A stretch of 64,000 nt of DNA, taken from Caulochytrium protostelioides. Taxonomy: Eukaryota; Chytridiomycota; Caulochytriomycetes; Caulochytriales; Caulochytriaceae. Shown here in pieces: positions 43,901-54,082 of the stretch; position 1 is the stretch's first letter; each line of letters opens with the position of its first letter. A program made the translations under genes and the position numbers. Under the pieces are notes generated by a model. It saw only the letters and a program-made list of their open reading frames with translations, was not told the DNA's origin and made no database searches. The stretch is taken from positions 124,001 to 188,000 of the forward strand of contig ML014118.1 in the NCBI GenBank assembly GCA_003615045.1. The letters run 5' to 3'.

Positions 43901-44795
43901 ATAGAATTTGTTGGTCCGACCAGGATCGTCTGACCAGGATCGGGAGGATGTCGCTCAATTGTGGTTGTGCACTCATGTCCGCCAGGCACACCCCTGTCAA
44001 CGGATCACGCCTCAGCCCCACACGGCCTGAATCCTCACCGAGATCCCCTGCACGGTGTTGACCACGCTGTGCGCGCAGCTGTCAGCCTCGGCATGGCATG
44101 ATCGGTGGTCCGCGAAACGCGGCGTTTGGATTCTGGTTTGATTGGTGGGCCGCGTGCCTGCCACGGCGGCCACCCGACATGCGCTGGGCCCCACCGGGTT
44201 TAGCGTTCGGTGTTCTGCGCGGTCTCACTGGCGGCCGGTGTTCACTCAAACCGCCCCTGCAGTTTCGACAACGACACCGATGGCAGCGACGCGCTGCGTC
44301 TTCCCGTGACAGAACCCCATATCGCATGGCCTCCGTCTGCGTGGGGCTCTGCTGTCGTCAGATCGGCCATGTCAGCCGACGTCCACGCGGAGGGGGGGCC
44401 CTCAACTGGCAGGTCTAACGTAACCCTTGGAAAAGGAAAAAAAAGGGGGAAAGTCTACACCCCAACTCACCAACCCCCCACAATGACGCGAGCACCGAGT
44501 GCTCGCGGCCTGGCTGTCTGGATCGTGGACCGAGGCCATCCCAAACAATCTGGCACCCGGCCCAAAGGAATGCCACCGACGCGAGGGACATCTGCACCTC
44601 CTCATGGGCGCGTGCGAGATGGCGCCGGCGGGTTCCGGGGCGTATGGGAAGGATCCGAGATCATGCCGCGCCTGGCCGCCGTGGCAAGGATCGCGCGGAT
44701 CCGTCAACTGGCGGGTATCGACGTGGTCCCCGACGCCTCGGATGCTCCCGGCCGGTGGTGCCGCCATCGAGTCATGAAAGCAGTGAAGTCGACAC

Positions 44796-44857
44796 GTCGT
44801 TCGTTGTCGTTGTCGTTGTCGTTGTCGTCGCCGTCGTCGTCGTCGTCGTCATCATCG
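44796..44857. repeat. TCGTTG/TCG microsatellite
   Basis: Five copies of a TCGTTG-type unit pass into a TCG triplet run with two TCA variants, in non-coding DNA upstream of catalase. Confidence 0.85.
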
Positions 44858-45177
44858 TTCGTGACCCGAGGGACCCCGTCGACAGGGCCTCACGCGGCGG
44901 CCCAGACCCCGGCAGAACCCCGATTTGTGTGGGCTGCGCGGCGAGGGGCCCCTTTGTCTTTGAGGCAACGATGGGGCACGTTGGCGTCATTGACGCGACG
45001 TCATACGAGGCCGCCGCCATCATGGCGCCCGGCGGCGACCACCACGACGACGTCAGATCGCTCATCCACAGACTCGCTCGGCCCAGAGGCCTTCCGCTCT
45101 CGAAGTTGACGTGGCTTCAATGCCCATGCCTTGAACTGGTTCCACGTCGCGTCTCGCAAAAAAAAAAGAATTTTAAG

Positions 45178-45185
45178 TATATATA
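45178..45185 (+). promoter_or_regulatory. Candidate TATA box of catalase
   Basis: TATATATA preceded by an A-run, about 340 bp upstream of the catalase ATG. Between them lies a CT-rich leader (about 45,380-45,440). This suggests a long 5' UTR, or that the true element is nearer the start. Confidence 0.3.
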
Positions 45186-45523
45186 CGTCTGATCCCGCGA
45201 CAGGGTCGACATGGTAGCGGGTCGCGAAAAGGACCCATGTGTGGATGGAGGGAAAGCCGGCGAGCTGCCTCATGTCACTGCAGAACCAAGCAGATCTGCC
45301 GAGCATCATCTGGTTTTTGCATCGCCATCGCTCGTTTGATATGGTCCATCGCTATATCCTGTATTCACGGCACTGAACCCCTTCTCTTCTCTTTTACTCG
45401 TCTTTTCCCTTGCACTTGCCAAGGGTCTCCACGCTCCTTCTTGCGCATTGGACTTCTGAACGATCTTTCGTTGTTCCTCTGCATTGGTTGCACGTTCACC
45501 CCAATTTCGTACTCATCGCCATC

Positions 45524-47941
45524 ATGGGTCCCAGTGCTGCTGAGTTGGCTGCCGCGCGCGCTTCTGCGCGCGGCACCGAAGGCGGCCCTGCTCACCCGGC
45601 GCCGCCGGGTGCCGGGGTTTCCGACATGCCTGCCATGAAGCACGGCCAGCTGAACGAGATGTGCGCGGGGATGAAGTACAACCCGATGAAATCGTCAGAG
45701 TATGGCGAGAAGAACGCTGACAAGATTCCCGAGGGCACACACCTGCCGCCGCCTTCGCGTCTGCCCACGGCTAGCTCGCTGTCAGAGATGAACCACAACC
45801 CGAAGGTCGGGACGAACGCGAAACAGGGCCACAACGCTACGAACGAGTCGCTGGACCGCGTGCGCGTCGACGACACGGGCTGCGTCTTGACCACCAACCA
45901 GGGTGTCAAGATTGCGACCAATCAGCATACTCTGCGCGCCGGCGCCCGGGGTCCCATGCTGATGGAAGACTTTATCATGCGTGAGAAAATCACCCACTTC
46001 GATCACGAGCGCATCCCCGAGCGCGTTGTCCATGCGCGCGGCTCGGCTGCGCACGGCTACTTCGAGTCTTATGAGTCGCTCACCCAGTACACGAAGGCCG
46101 CGCCCTTCAAGGTGAAGGGCAAGAAGACCCCTGTCTTTGTGCGTTTCTCGACCGCCTCCGGCGAGCGAGGCTCCAAGGACACGGCCCGTGATGTCCGTGG
46201 CTTTGCCGTCAAGTTCTACACGGATGAGGGCAACTGGGACCTTGTGGGCAACAACATCCCTGTCTTCTTTATTCAGGACGCGATCAAGTTCCCCGATGTG
46301 ATCCACGCGCTGAAGCCCGAGCCCCACCACAACATGCCACAGGCATCGAGTGCCCACGATACCTTCTGGGACTTTGTGTCGCTGATGCCCGAGTCAACGC
46401 ACATGGTTCTGTGGCAGATGTCGGACCGCGCCATCCCACGCAGCTACCGTACGATGCAGGGCTTCGGTGTACACACTTTCCGCCTCGTCAATGAGGCCGG
46501 CGAGGCGTGTTTGGTCAAGTTCCACTGGATCCCCAAGCTCGGCACCCACTCGCTGGTCTGGGAAGAAGCGGTCAAGATCGCCGGTGCCGACACTGACTTC
46601 CACCGCCGTGACCTGTGGGAAGCCATTGAGGCAGGCGAGTACCCCGAGTACGAGCTGGGTCTGCAAATCTTTACGGAGGAGCAGGCGGCGTCGTGGTCGT
46701 TCGATGTGCTGGACTCGACGAAGCTGATCCCCGAGGAGCTTGTCCCGCTCAAGATCGTGGGCCGCCTCGTGCTCGACCGCAACCCCGACAACTTCTTCGC
46801 GGAGACGGAGCAGGTCGCGTTCTGCACGGCGCAGATTATTCCCGGTATCGACTTCACGAACGACCCCTTGCTGGGCGGCCGCATCCACTCGTACGTAGAC
46901 ACGCAGCTGACACGTCTTGGCGGCCCTAACTTCCACGAGATCCCGATCAACGCTGCCATCGCGCAGGTCCACAACAACAATCGCGACGGCTTCCACCGCC
47001 AGGAGATCAACCGCGGACGCGTCAACTACGAGCCCAACTCGATTGCCGGCGGATGCCCCTTCCAAGCCGGCTCGGGGCAAGGGTTCTCGACGATCAAGAA
47101 GCGCCTGGCGCACAAGGAGGCCGAGAGCCACGACAACGTCCGCATCCATCCCGAGAAGTTCGCGGAGCACTACGCGCAGGCCCGTCTCTTCTACGAGAGC
47201 CAGACGCCGGTCGAGAAGGCCCATATTGCGGATGCGTTCCGCTTCGAACTCTCGAAGGTCACCGTCCCGGCAATCCGCGAGCGGATGATTTCGAGCCTGC
47301 TCAATGTTTCGCCGAAGCTGGCCGAACGCGTCGCTAAGGACCTCGGCTTTGAGAAGCTGCCCGAGCCGATGCCGAAGGCCGCCGAGGCGCCCGCCAAGCC
47401 CGAGATCGTCGTCTCGCCCATGCTGTCCCTGGGCGCGCGTCCAGGCGACGGGTCGATCCGCATGCGCAAGATCGCGATCCTTGTCGATGACGGCGTCGAG
47501 GGCAAGTCGATCAGCAAGCTCGTGACGACCCTTGCCGCCGCCGGCGCGATCCCGCGCTTGGTCGGCTCGCGGCTGCGCACCTATAAGGGTGCTGGCGGCG
47601 AGAACTTCATTGCCGACGCGACCATGGAGAACTCGCCCGGCTTCATGTTCGATGCACTCGTCCTGCCCGACGGTGTCAGCGCGCTCAAGGCGCTCGAGAA
47701 GGATCTGCACACCCAGGACTTTGTTCGCGATCAGTACTGGCACTTCAAGCCCATCCTCGCCTTCGGCGCCTCGAAGGCGCTGCTCACCGCCGCGCAGATC
47801 TCGCCGAACCTGCCGGATGGCTCCATCGACCCGGGCCTCATTCTTGCCGAAGCCTCCGAGTACGACGACGCCATCACCAAGTTCATCTTGGCTGTGGCGC
47901 AGCACCGTCACTTCGGTCGTGAGCGCGACCAGAACGTTTAA
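45524..47941 (+). CDS. Large-subunit (clade 2, HPII/KatE-type) heme catalase
   Basis: It dismutates hydrogen peroxide to water and oxygen. The first ATG is at 45524 ([14 protein letters not shown]), giving 805 aa; no signal peptide is seen, so it is probably cytosolic. The distal heme His is H170 in [11 protein letters not shown], the distal Asn is N243 in VGNNIPVFF, and the proximal Tyr is Y457 in [10 protein letters not shown], with Arg453. Residues about 648-800 form the C-terminal DJ-1/PfpI-like domain of large catalases (from [13 protein letters not shown]); no nucleophilic Cys stands at the elbow, as in E. coli HPII. Blocks such as [39 protein letters not shown] and [13 protein letters not shown] resemble proteobacterial KatE more than secreted fungal large catalases, hinting at transfer. 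The gene is intronless. Confidence 0.96.
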   Translation: MGPSAAELAAARASARGTEGGPAHPAPPGAGVSDMPAMKHGQLNEMCAGMKYNPMKSSEYGEKNADKIPEGTHLPPPSRLPTASSLSEMNHNPKVGTNAKQGHNATNESLDRVRVDDTGCVLTTNQGVKIATNQHTLRAGARGPMLMEDFIMREKITHFDHERIPERVVHARGSAAHGYFESYESLTQYTKAAPFKVKGKKTPVFVRFSTASGERGSKDTARDVRGFAVKFYTDEGNWDLVGNNIPVFFIQDAIKFPDVIHALKPEPHHNMPQASSAHDTFWDFVSLMPESTHMVLWQMSDRAIPRSYRTMQGFGVHTFRLVNEAGEACLVKFHWIPKLGTHSLVWEEAVKIAGADTDFHRRDLWEAIEAGEYPEYELGLQIFTEEQAASWSFDVLDSTKLIPEELVPLKIVGRLVLDRNPDNFFAETEQVAFCTAQIIPGIDFTNDPLLGGRIHSYVDTQLTRLGGPNFHEIPINAAIAQVHNNNRDGFHRQEINRGRVNYEPNSIAGGCPFQAGSGQGFSTIKKRLAHKEAESHDNVRIHPEKFAEHYAQARLFYESQTPVEKAHIADAFRFELSKVTVPAIRERMISSLLNVSPKLAERVAKDLGFEKLPEPMPKAAEAPAKPEIVVSPMLSLGARPGDGSIRMRKIAILVDDGVEGKSISKLVTTLAAAGAIPRLVGSRLRTYKGAGGENFIADATMENSPGFMFDALVLPDGVSALKALEKDLHTQDFVRDQYWHFKPILAFGASKALLTAAQISPNLPDGSIDPGLILAEASEYDDAITKFILAVAQHRHFGRERDQNV

Positions 47942-48799
47942 TGCCTCGGACGGGAGGCCGTGTGCATGTTGTGCATCAGCCAATGTGCATTCACTTGATG
48001 GCTGCATTCTTTTTTAAAAATGAATCATGTTGATAGACGTAACGCCAACACCGGGGGGCGGGGGGTGGTATCATGGTAGAAGGCTCCAGCAATCGTAGCG
48101 GCGACCGCACTGTGTGCCGCATGCCAGAATTCATTGCAAATGGCGCGCTGCGGGTTTTATCCTCCGATGGGTCTTGTGCGGCACGGATACGCACGCGCCG
48201 TCTGCGGCCGCTGGGGTTTCCCGTTCGGTCTGCCCGTTCTGCCGCTCGCCATGGTGCGAGGCGGCTGTCTCCAGGCATCCGGCTATCCGGCGGGACGACG
48301 CGCATGCCGTTCGCTGTACGACTCGCCTCGCTCCGGTGGCTTAGTCTTCAAAGGATGGCCGACCCGTGGATTTGTGCGAGGTTAACTTCACTACTGCCCA
48401 GAGAGATGCCGCTAAACTCCGCGCGGGTTTTAGGATTTGGAGCCGCTAAAACCGTGCCAGCGGTGCTGAGCGCAGTTATGTTGCCGCAACCATCGCCTTA
48501 TAAAGGCCAGGGGGTTTTCGGTCTATGTTGCGTTCGAACATTGATTCACGCCGCCCGAAGATTGCCGTAACGTATGGTTATCGTTCGCGTGAAGCGCTTT
48601 AATGTCCATGTCAATGCGATAGGAGCCACGCTGCAACGAGATGGGATGGCCCCTTCCACCTTCCACCCCTTCCCCTCCATCACTCACTGTGCTTCATCCG
48701 TTTCACATCCTGCATGCAGTGTGATTCACCACGGATCCTGTGCCAGAACACTCATCCTTTTCTTTCCTGGCCGTGCTGGACTTCTCAACCTCATTCGCC
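47942..48799. other. Intergenic region between catalase and the ZNFX1-like gene
   Basis: 858 bases between two plus-strand genes. A G-rich run lies at about 48,053-48,067, past the catalase stop. A TTATAAA sits at 48,498-48,504. A CT-rich leader precedes the ATG at 48,800. No gene is seen. Confidence 0.5.
48498..48504 (+). promoter_or_regulatory. Candidate TATA box of the ZNFX1-like gene
   Basis: TTATAAA in the palindromic setting CCTTATAAAGG, 296 bp upstream of the ATG. Confidence 0.35.
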
Positions 48800-51700
48800 A
48801 TGCCTTCCCTCCAAGACAACGTCGCCGAGGGACCGGTCGGCTCGCGCTACGACGACTCTGCGGGCCCGATGGGGTATCTCCCGGACGACGATTATGAATC
48901 TGAAGCGGATTCCTACAGTGACACGGGGTCGTCCTCCAGTTATGCCTCCGAACACATTGCCTTGCTTTCTTCCTTCTTCTATAAGCCATTCTCGGACGAA
49001 GTCCATCACATGGCAGCGCTCAAGCAGCGATGCGAGAACCAGCTCGGCCGCTTGACGTCCCCGGATGGCACACAGGAGCTGAAAGCCCTCATTGACGAAG
49101 TCCTCGTCACGCCCGCAGCTTACATCAATGAAGTCCGTGCGTTACTCCGGTTTCTCATTGCCGCCTCCTCGCAGCACATGTCGCGGTCCAGCAGCGCGTC
49201 CTTTGACGGCTTGCTGCAGCTGGTCGACGAGTGCAACGTGGTCGAGGTGGCATGCACGGCGGCGGTGGTGTATGAGGACCTCAATCGAGAGGAACCCCAA
49301 ATCATGGCCGAAGTCGTTCAGCTCGCCCTCCAGCTCTACATGGTGCTGATCCAGAAACAGGGGCGCGTGAACACCGAGCTCGACTTGGACTGGGTCGCGC
49401 AGTCTGTCGAGAACGTGGTTGCACGCCTCTCGCGGTCCAGGTCGAGCCGGTCCAACCCGCCGGTGGTCGTCGCTGATCTGCTGCATATCCAGATGTTCCT
49501 AAAGCGAATTAAGCGCTCCCTGGCGATCCGCGACAAAGCAGCCGAGGTCGTCGGCGACGCCGATGACATGGATATGGACAACATCACACGTCTCCGACTA
49601 ACGATGCCCACGCGTGACCTGACAGCCATCGACTATCCAGGCAAAATGTCCCGGTTCGGACGGCGCCACGACAACGACTATGTCGATGTCGGTCAGATCG
49701 AAATCATGCCGACGCTCGGCGAAATCATGGCCGACCGGTCGCCCTACCTACCGCTGATAGACCACGACACGTGGCACGAGGACGGCGTGCAAGGCCTGGC
49801 TGAGCGACACTTTCGTCTCATGCGGCAGGATATCATGCAGCCTATCATCCGGATGATCAAATGTGCGTTGAATGTGGAAGGCGTTAAGCGTGAGATGTTC
49901 GACGACTATCGCCTCTACGAAGGTTGCCACGTCACGGGTGTGAGCCTGCGTTATGAGCACGTTTCAGTCCTTGTCCGCAGGGTGACATACCTCCCCACCG
50001 TCCCCGGCAACTGCTGGGCCCTCTTCAACAAGAGCCAGACAAAAGTCTTCTTTTTCGAACATTACGTCGCGCGCTCGAAAATCCAACCTCTCATGAGCCG
50101 ATCTGTTTTCCAAGACGATGAGAACGAGAAAGAGAAAAAAACCATAAGGCCTTTAACGCTAAAGCTCATTGCCGTCCGTGACAGCACGCTCAAGTCGTTC
50201 ATGACGGAATTTGATTTGGGCCTCATGTCCGATGTGCTCGCTGTGCGCCTCGATAGCGTGCTGCCCGGGACGTTCCTGTCAACCCTCAAATTCTGGCACA
50301 AACCGCGGTCCCTCGCGTTCGAATCCCTGGTAGTGCCCAGCGATAACTTTGAGCCTGTCACGATTCAGCCGCCTCAATACACACGTTCCCCATCATTCCG
50401 GTACGACCTCAGAGCGACTACGAAGGACGGCAAGTCGATTTTCTTTAAGCCAGACCGGCCCTTCGACATGGACGCGTACATGACGCGCTCCAAGCTGGAT
50501 CCTTCGCAAGCAAAGGCCCTGATTCGCGGTCTCTCTCAGTCATTTGCGGTGCTTCAGGGCCCGCCTGGCACCGGCAAGAGTTATACCAGCGTCGCGCTGC
50601 TCAAGACCTTGCTGGACTCGGGGGTAGCTGACGAGAAACCTATCGTGTGTGTGGGGTATACCAACCATGCCATTGATCAGGTGCTGACGCGGTTGTTGGA
50701 GTGCGGCGTAGCGGGCTTGTCGATCTGCCGCTTGGGGTCGAACTCCAGCTTGGCCGGAGTCAAACGGTTTGACCGCGAAACCGTGGTCGTGCGCAGCCCG
50801 TACGGCGGCGAGATCCGGAAGCATCTCGAAATTTTGGAGAAACATGTCCGCGGCTATGAGTCGTTGGCCGCGCTGAAAGTGCAAGCCATTCGACTGTTGC
50901 AACGTCATAACGACCAAGCAGGCGATGACGAGGGCGAGCCTTGGCAGGCGTCCAAGGCGGATCGGCGAAAGCAGACCTTCGGAGTAAAGCAGTGGGTCGA
51001 GACGGCGCGCCGAATGCGCGCTGAGACGACAGCATCCCTGATGACCAATGTTTTGGATGCACGCAAGAAGGAGATTCCACACCAATCTGAAGCGGAAGCC
51101 CTCCAACTGAAAAGCTGTCAGATTGTGGGCCTCACGACATCCGGGATGGCCAACATGTACGGCATGATCCAGGCTTTACAGCCCCGAGTCATGATCATCG
51201 AAGAAGCCGCCGAAATTTCCGAGGCCCAGTCTCTGATGTGCTTGTTCCCTTCGCTTCAACACGTGCTAATCAACGGTGACCACCAGCAGCTGCGCCCAAT
51301 GATCAAAGACTGGAATCTGACGAGCAGCAGTCTCGAGGGCCGCGACATTGCCCTCGACATTTCGCTCATGGAGCGGCTGGTGAGCCCGCCGCCCATGCTC
51401 TCTGTTGCACGCATTCTTCCGTATGACCAGCTCCAGACCCAGCGACGCATGACGCCGTGCATCTCCGAGCTAATCCGTAAATACGTGTACCCGTCGCTGA
51501 AAGATGGCGATAACGTGCTGAGCCACCCGATGGTGCCTGGCATGCCGCACCGGCTGTTCTGGCTGAACCATCAGCACTACGAGAAGCATGTTTTCCAAGC
51601 CGCTTACAACCAGTTCGAGATCGACATGGCCAAGGCTCTGGTAGCGCATCTCATTCGAAACGGGACCGATGCTAAGGACATTGCGGTGATCACCTCATAC

Positions 51701-54082
51701 CGATTGCAATGCGAACTGCTCCAGGAAGCGATCAACCCGCCGAAGTCACCAGACTCGGGTAGTTCCAAGACGTCGAATCGGGTCAACCAGCAACTGAAAA
51801 TACTTAAGGGCAAAGACGCTGCGACCACGGACGCGACGACGAGCACGAAATCGCCTGTCACGGACAAGCCCATCCGGATTGTGACAATTGACGAGTTTCA
51901 GGGCTGCGAAGCCGATGTGGTCGTTGTTTCGCTCGTCCGCAGCAATCCTCAGAAGCTCTGTGGTTTCATCAAAGTCACCAATCGCGTCAACGTCTTGCTA
52001 TCACGTGCGCGGAACGGAATGTATATTCTTGGCGACGCTGCGACGATGCGTCGTAGTCCCATGCTCGCCGGCGTCATTGATCACTTGGAATCTACAAACT
52101 TGATTGGTGAGGCCCTTCCGATTTCGTGCACGAGCCACCCGGACGACCCGACGTTCGTGCGGCAGCCAAAGGATATGCAGTGTGCCGCCGAGTGCGGGAC
52201 AATCAACCAGTGCGGTCACCGTTGCCTGATATCATGCTCGACAAAGCATAATTGCCGTACCGCATGCAGCAAACCCTGTGAGAGGAAGCTGACGTACTGC
52301 AATCACCCGTGTCCCAAGCAGTGCGGCGAGGTCTGCCCCGTGGTCTGCCCCAGTGACCCGCCCGCCGACGCGAAGCTGAAATGCGGCCATTCGCTGCCCG
52401 CCAACATGACTTGCGGCAAATACCACGAGCACCTAGTCGGTTCCAAAAGTGAGTGCCGTGTCGGTGTATTTTCGGATCGGCCGGACTGCTCCCATCAGTT
52501 CTACTCCCTCTGCCGGGACATGGGCAAAGCGATGCCGCCCTGTGCCGTCAAGGTCGTGCGTCAGTGCCGGGAATGCGGCGATTCGACAGTCGTGCCATGC
52601 CACCGGCGCCAGACGGCGCCCTGCACCAAGCCGCTGGGAGAGAAGCGGCCCTGCGGCCATCGACGCCGATGCTTTGATATCGGCAACACCGGCTGTGCTG
52701 TTCTGGTTGCGACCGGCGAAGAAGACGGCACCGTCGTCTGGCTGCGGTGCATTGACCACGAATATGTGAAGTCGCAAAAAGGCACGATTTCCAAGGCAAC
52801 GCTCGTGGCGCAGCAGAAGAGACCCTGCTGCCCACTTCCCCGTCCGGGAGTGGATGCGGAGGCCGAGACCCGTCACGAGCAGAAACTGTGCGACCGGCTG
52901 GTGGTGGTCGAGATGCCTTCTTGCAACCATGAGGTCGTTTTGCCGTGTCATTCCCTCAACACCCTGAGCCCTGGCAAGTGTCAGGTCGAAGTCACGATGC
53001 CCCGTTGCGAGCATCGCTCGCGTCTCCCCTGCGGGTCTGAAGTCGATCTGGAACATTCGATTTGCACAGAGCTGGTGAGCGTCTCGTGTGCGTGTGGCCA
53101 TGAAGGGTTGATCCAGTGCCATGAACAACCCGCGAAGCAGGATATGGTGACGCCGAATGACTGCCAGCAGATTTACTTCGTCCCACTATGCGGCCACCCC
53201 ACCACCGTTGGCTGCACCAAAGATCCTGCCAAGTACCGCTGCATGCAGACAGTCTCGATCACACGACCGGGCTGCCCCCATCCAGTGGAGCGAGTCTGCA
53301 GCCAGAATCAACCGCTGCCGCCGTGCCGCGAGCTTCGGATGGTTCCCGGCTGCGTGTGCCCGCACCGTAATGGCTTGTTCCCCTGCGCAGAGGCCGCCAA
53401 AGCCCCGCCGTGTAATGTCAAACTGGAACGGACGCTGGCATGCAAGCACAAGGCCACGATGCTCTGCGGCGATTCGACCAACGCGTATAAGTGTTCAACC
53501 CTCGTTGACGTGTCATTGCCCTGCAAGCATACCATGAAGCTTGCGTGTCACCTCTCAAAAACTAATTTGCCACGTTGTGAAGCCAAGGTCACTATGGCGA
53601 AGCCGTGTGGCCATAACAAGGAGGTCGCATGCTGGTCGACGACGGCCCTGAAGGCGAAATCAGCAAATCAGCTTGAGCCTCGAAAGCCTGAGATGTCGAA
53701 GGGGAAAAAGCTGCCCCACAAGAAGAGGCCCGTCGGAGCGCAGCAACCGGACCCGGATGCCTGCTCCACTATGGTCTCTGTCAAGCTGCGATGCGGCCAC
53801 ACCATGTCGGTGCCGTGTTCGCAGACGAAGGACAAACACCTGACATGTATGACCGTACTCGACGTGAAAAAGAAAGGCTGTGGCCACGTGGTCCGCGTCA
53901 AATGTGCCGAAGCTTCGAAAGTACCACTCCAGAGTTGCTTTCACCCTGTTAAGACACTCGTTGGGGGTGAGCCGGTCGAGATTCCTTGCCATATGATAGC
54001 GAATATCCGCCGTCCGCTGACCTCTACTGACAAATTGAAGTTCACTAAGATCACACAGCGCTGCCTGACCATAGAGCGCTAG
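48800..54082 (+). CDS. ZNFX1: NFX1-type zinc-finger RNA helicase (ZNFX1 / Hrr1 family)
   Basis: ZNFX1-family SF1 helicases act in small-RNA silencing: Hrr1 with the RNA-dependent RNA polymerase complex in fission yeast, ZNFX-1 in nematode germ granules; in vertebrates ZNFX1 senses viral RNA. The ATG at 48800 (MPSLQDNVAEG) gives 1,760 aa. The Walker A motif GPPGTGKS is at residues 587-594, the Walker B-like IIEEAAE near 799-805, motif V IDEFQGCEADVVVVSLVR near 1030 and motif VI NRVNVLLSRARNGMYILG near 1062-1079. From about 1120 to 1745 runs a Cys/His array with repeated CGH units (CGHRCLISCSTKHNCRTAC and others), the NFX1 zinc fingers. No RNA polymerase or Dicer gene is in the window. The gene is intronless, and its GC content is visibly lower than that of IFT81 or PFK. 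Confidence 0.93.
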   Translation: MPSLQDNVAEGPVGSRYDDSAGPMGYLPDDDYESEADSYSDTGSSSSYASEHIALLSSFFYKPFSDEVHHMAALKQRCENQLGRLTSPDGTQELKALIDEVLVTPAAYINEVRALLRFLIAASSQHMSRSSSASFDGLLQLVDECNVVEVACTAAVVYEDLNREEPQIMAEVVQLALQLYMVLIQKQGRVNTELDLDWVAQSVENVVARLSRSRSSRSNPPVVVADLLHIQMFLKRIKRSLAIRDKAAEVVGDADDMDMDNITRLRLTMPTRDLTAIDYPGKMSRFGRRHDNDYVDVGQIEIMPTLGEIMADRSPYLPLIDHDTWHEDGVQGLAERHFRLMRQDIMQPIIRMIKCALNVEGVKREMFDDYRLYEGCHVTGVSLRYEHVSVLVRRVTYLPTVPGNCWALFNKSQTKVFFFEHYVARSKIQPLMSRSVFQDDENEKEKKTIRPLTLKLIAVRDSTLKSFMTEFDLGLMSDVLAVRLDSVLPGTFLSTLKFWHKPRSLAFESLVVPSDNFEPVTIQPPQYTRSPSFRYDLRATTKDGKSIFFKPDRPFDMDAYMTRSKLDPSQAKALIRGLSQSFAVLQGPPGTGKSYTSVALLKTLLDSGVADEKPIVCVGYTNHAIDQVLTRLLECGVAGLSICRLGSNSSLAGVKRFDRETVVVRSPYGGEIRKHLEILEKHVRGYESLAALKVQAIRLLQRHNDQAGDDEGEPWQASKADRRKQTFGVKQWVETARRMRAETTASLMTNVLDARKKEIPHQSEAEALQLKSCQIVGLTTSGMANMYGMIQALQPRVMIIEEAAEISEAQSLMCLFPSLQHVLINGDHQQLRPMIKDWNLTSSSLEGRDIALDISLMERLVSPPPMLSVARILPYDQLQTQRRMTPCISELIRKYVYPSLKDGDNVLSHPMVPGMPHRLFWLNHQHYEKHVFQAAYNQFEIDMAKALVAHLIRNGTDAKDIAVITSYRLQCELLQEAINPPKSPDSGSSKTSNRVNQQLKILKGKDAATTDATTSTKSPVTDKPIRIVTIDEFQGCEADVVVVSLVRSNPQKLCGFIKVTNRVNVLLSRARNGMYILGDAATMRRSPMLAGVIDHLESTNLIGEALPISCTSHPDDPTFVRQPKDMQCAAECGTINQCGHRCLISCSTKHNCRTACSKPCERKLTYCNHPCPKQCGEVCPVVCPSDPPADAKLKCGHSLPANMTCGKYHEHLVGSKSECRVGVFSDRPDCSHQFYSLCRDMGKAMPPCAVKVVRQCRECGDSTVVPCHRRQTAPCTKPLGEKRPCGHRRRCFDIGNTGCAVLVATGEEDGTVVWLRCIDHEYVKSQKGTISKATLVAQQKRPCCPLPRPGVDAEAETRHEQKLCDRLVVVEMPSCNHEVVLPCHSLNTLSPGKCQVEVTMPRCEHRSRLPCGSEVDLEHSICTELVSVSCACGHEGLIQCHEQPAKQDMVTPNDCQQIYFVPLCGHPTTVGCTKDPAKYRCMQTVSITRPGCPHPVERVCSQNQPLPPCRELRMVPGCVCPHRNGLFPCAEAAKAPPCNVKLERTLACKHKATMLCGDSTNAYKCSTLVDVSLPCKHTMKLACHLSKTNLPRCEAKVTMAKPCGHNKEVACWSTTALKAKSANQLEPRKPEMSKGKKLPHKKRPVGAQQPDPDACSTMVSVKLRCGHTMSVPCSQTKDKHLTCMTVLDVKKKGCGHVVRVKCAEASKVPLQSCFHPVKTLVGGEPVEIPCHMIANIRRPLTSTDKLKFTKITQRCLTIER

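Larger units (their letters stand above)
40548..45523. other. 5-kb gene-poor region
   Basis: No established gene. A 67-bp pure GA tract lies at 41,507-41,573 and a TCGTTG/TCG tract at 44,796-44,857. Candidate TATA elements lie at both ends: 40,694-40,699 for the GNAT-related gene and 45,178-45,185 for catalase. The part 43,615-43,900 on the minus strand has short coding-like pieces, listed separately. The DNA is less GC-rich than the genic parts of the window. Confidence 0.5.
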
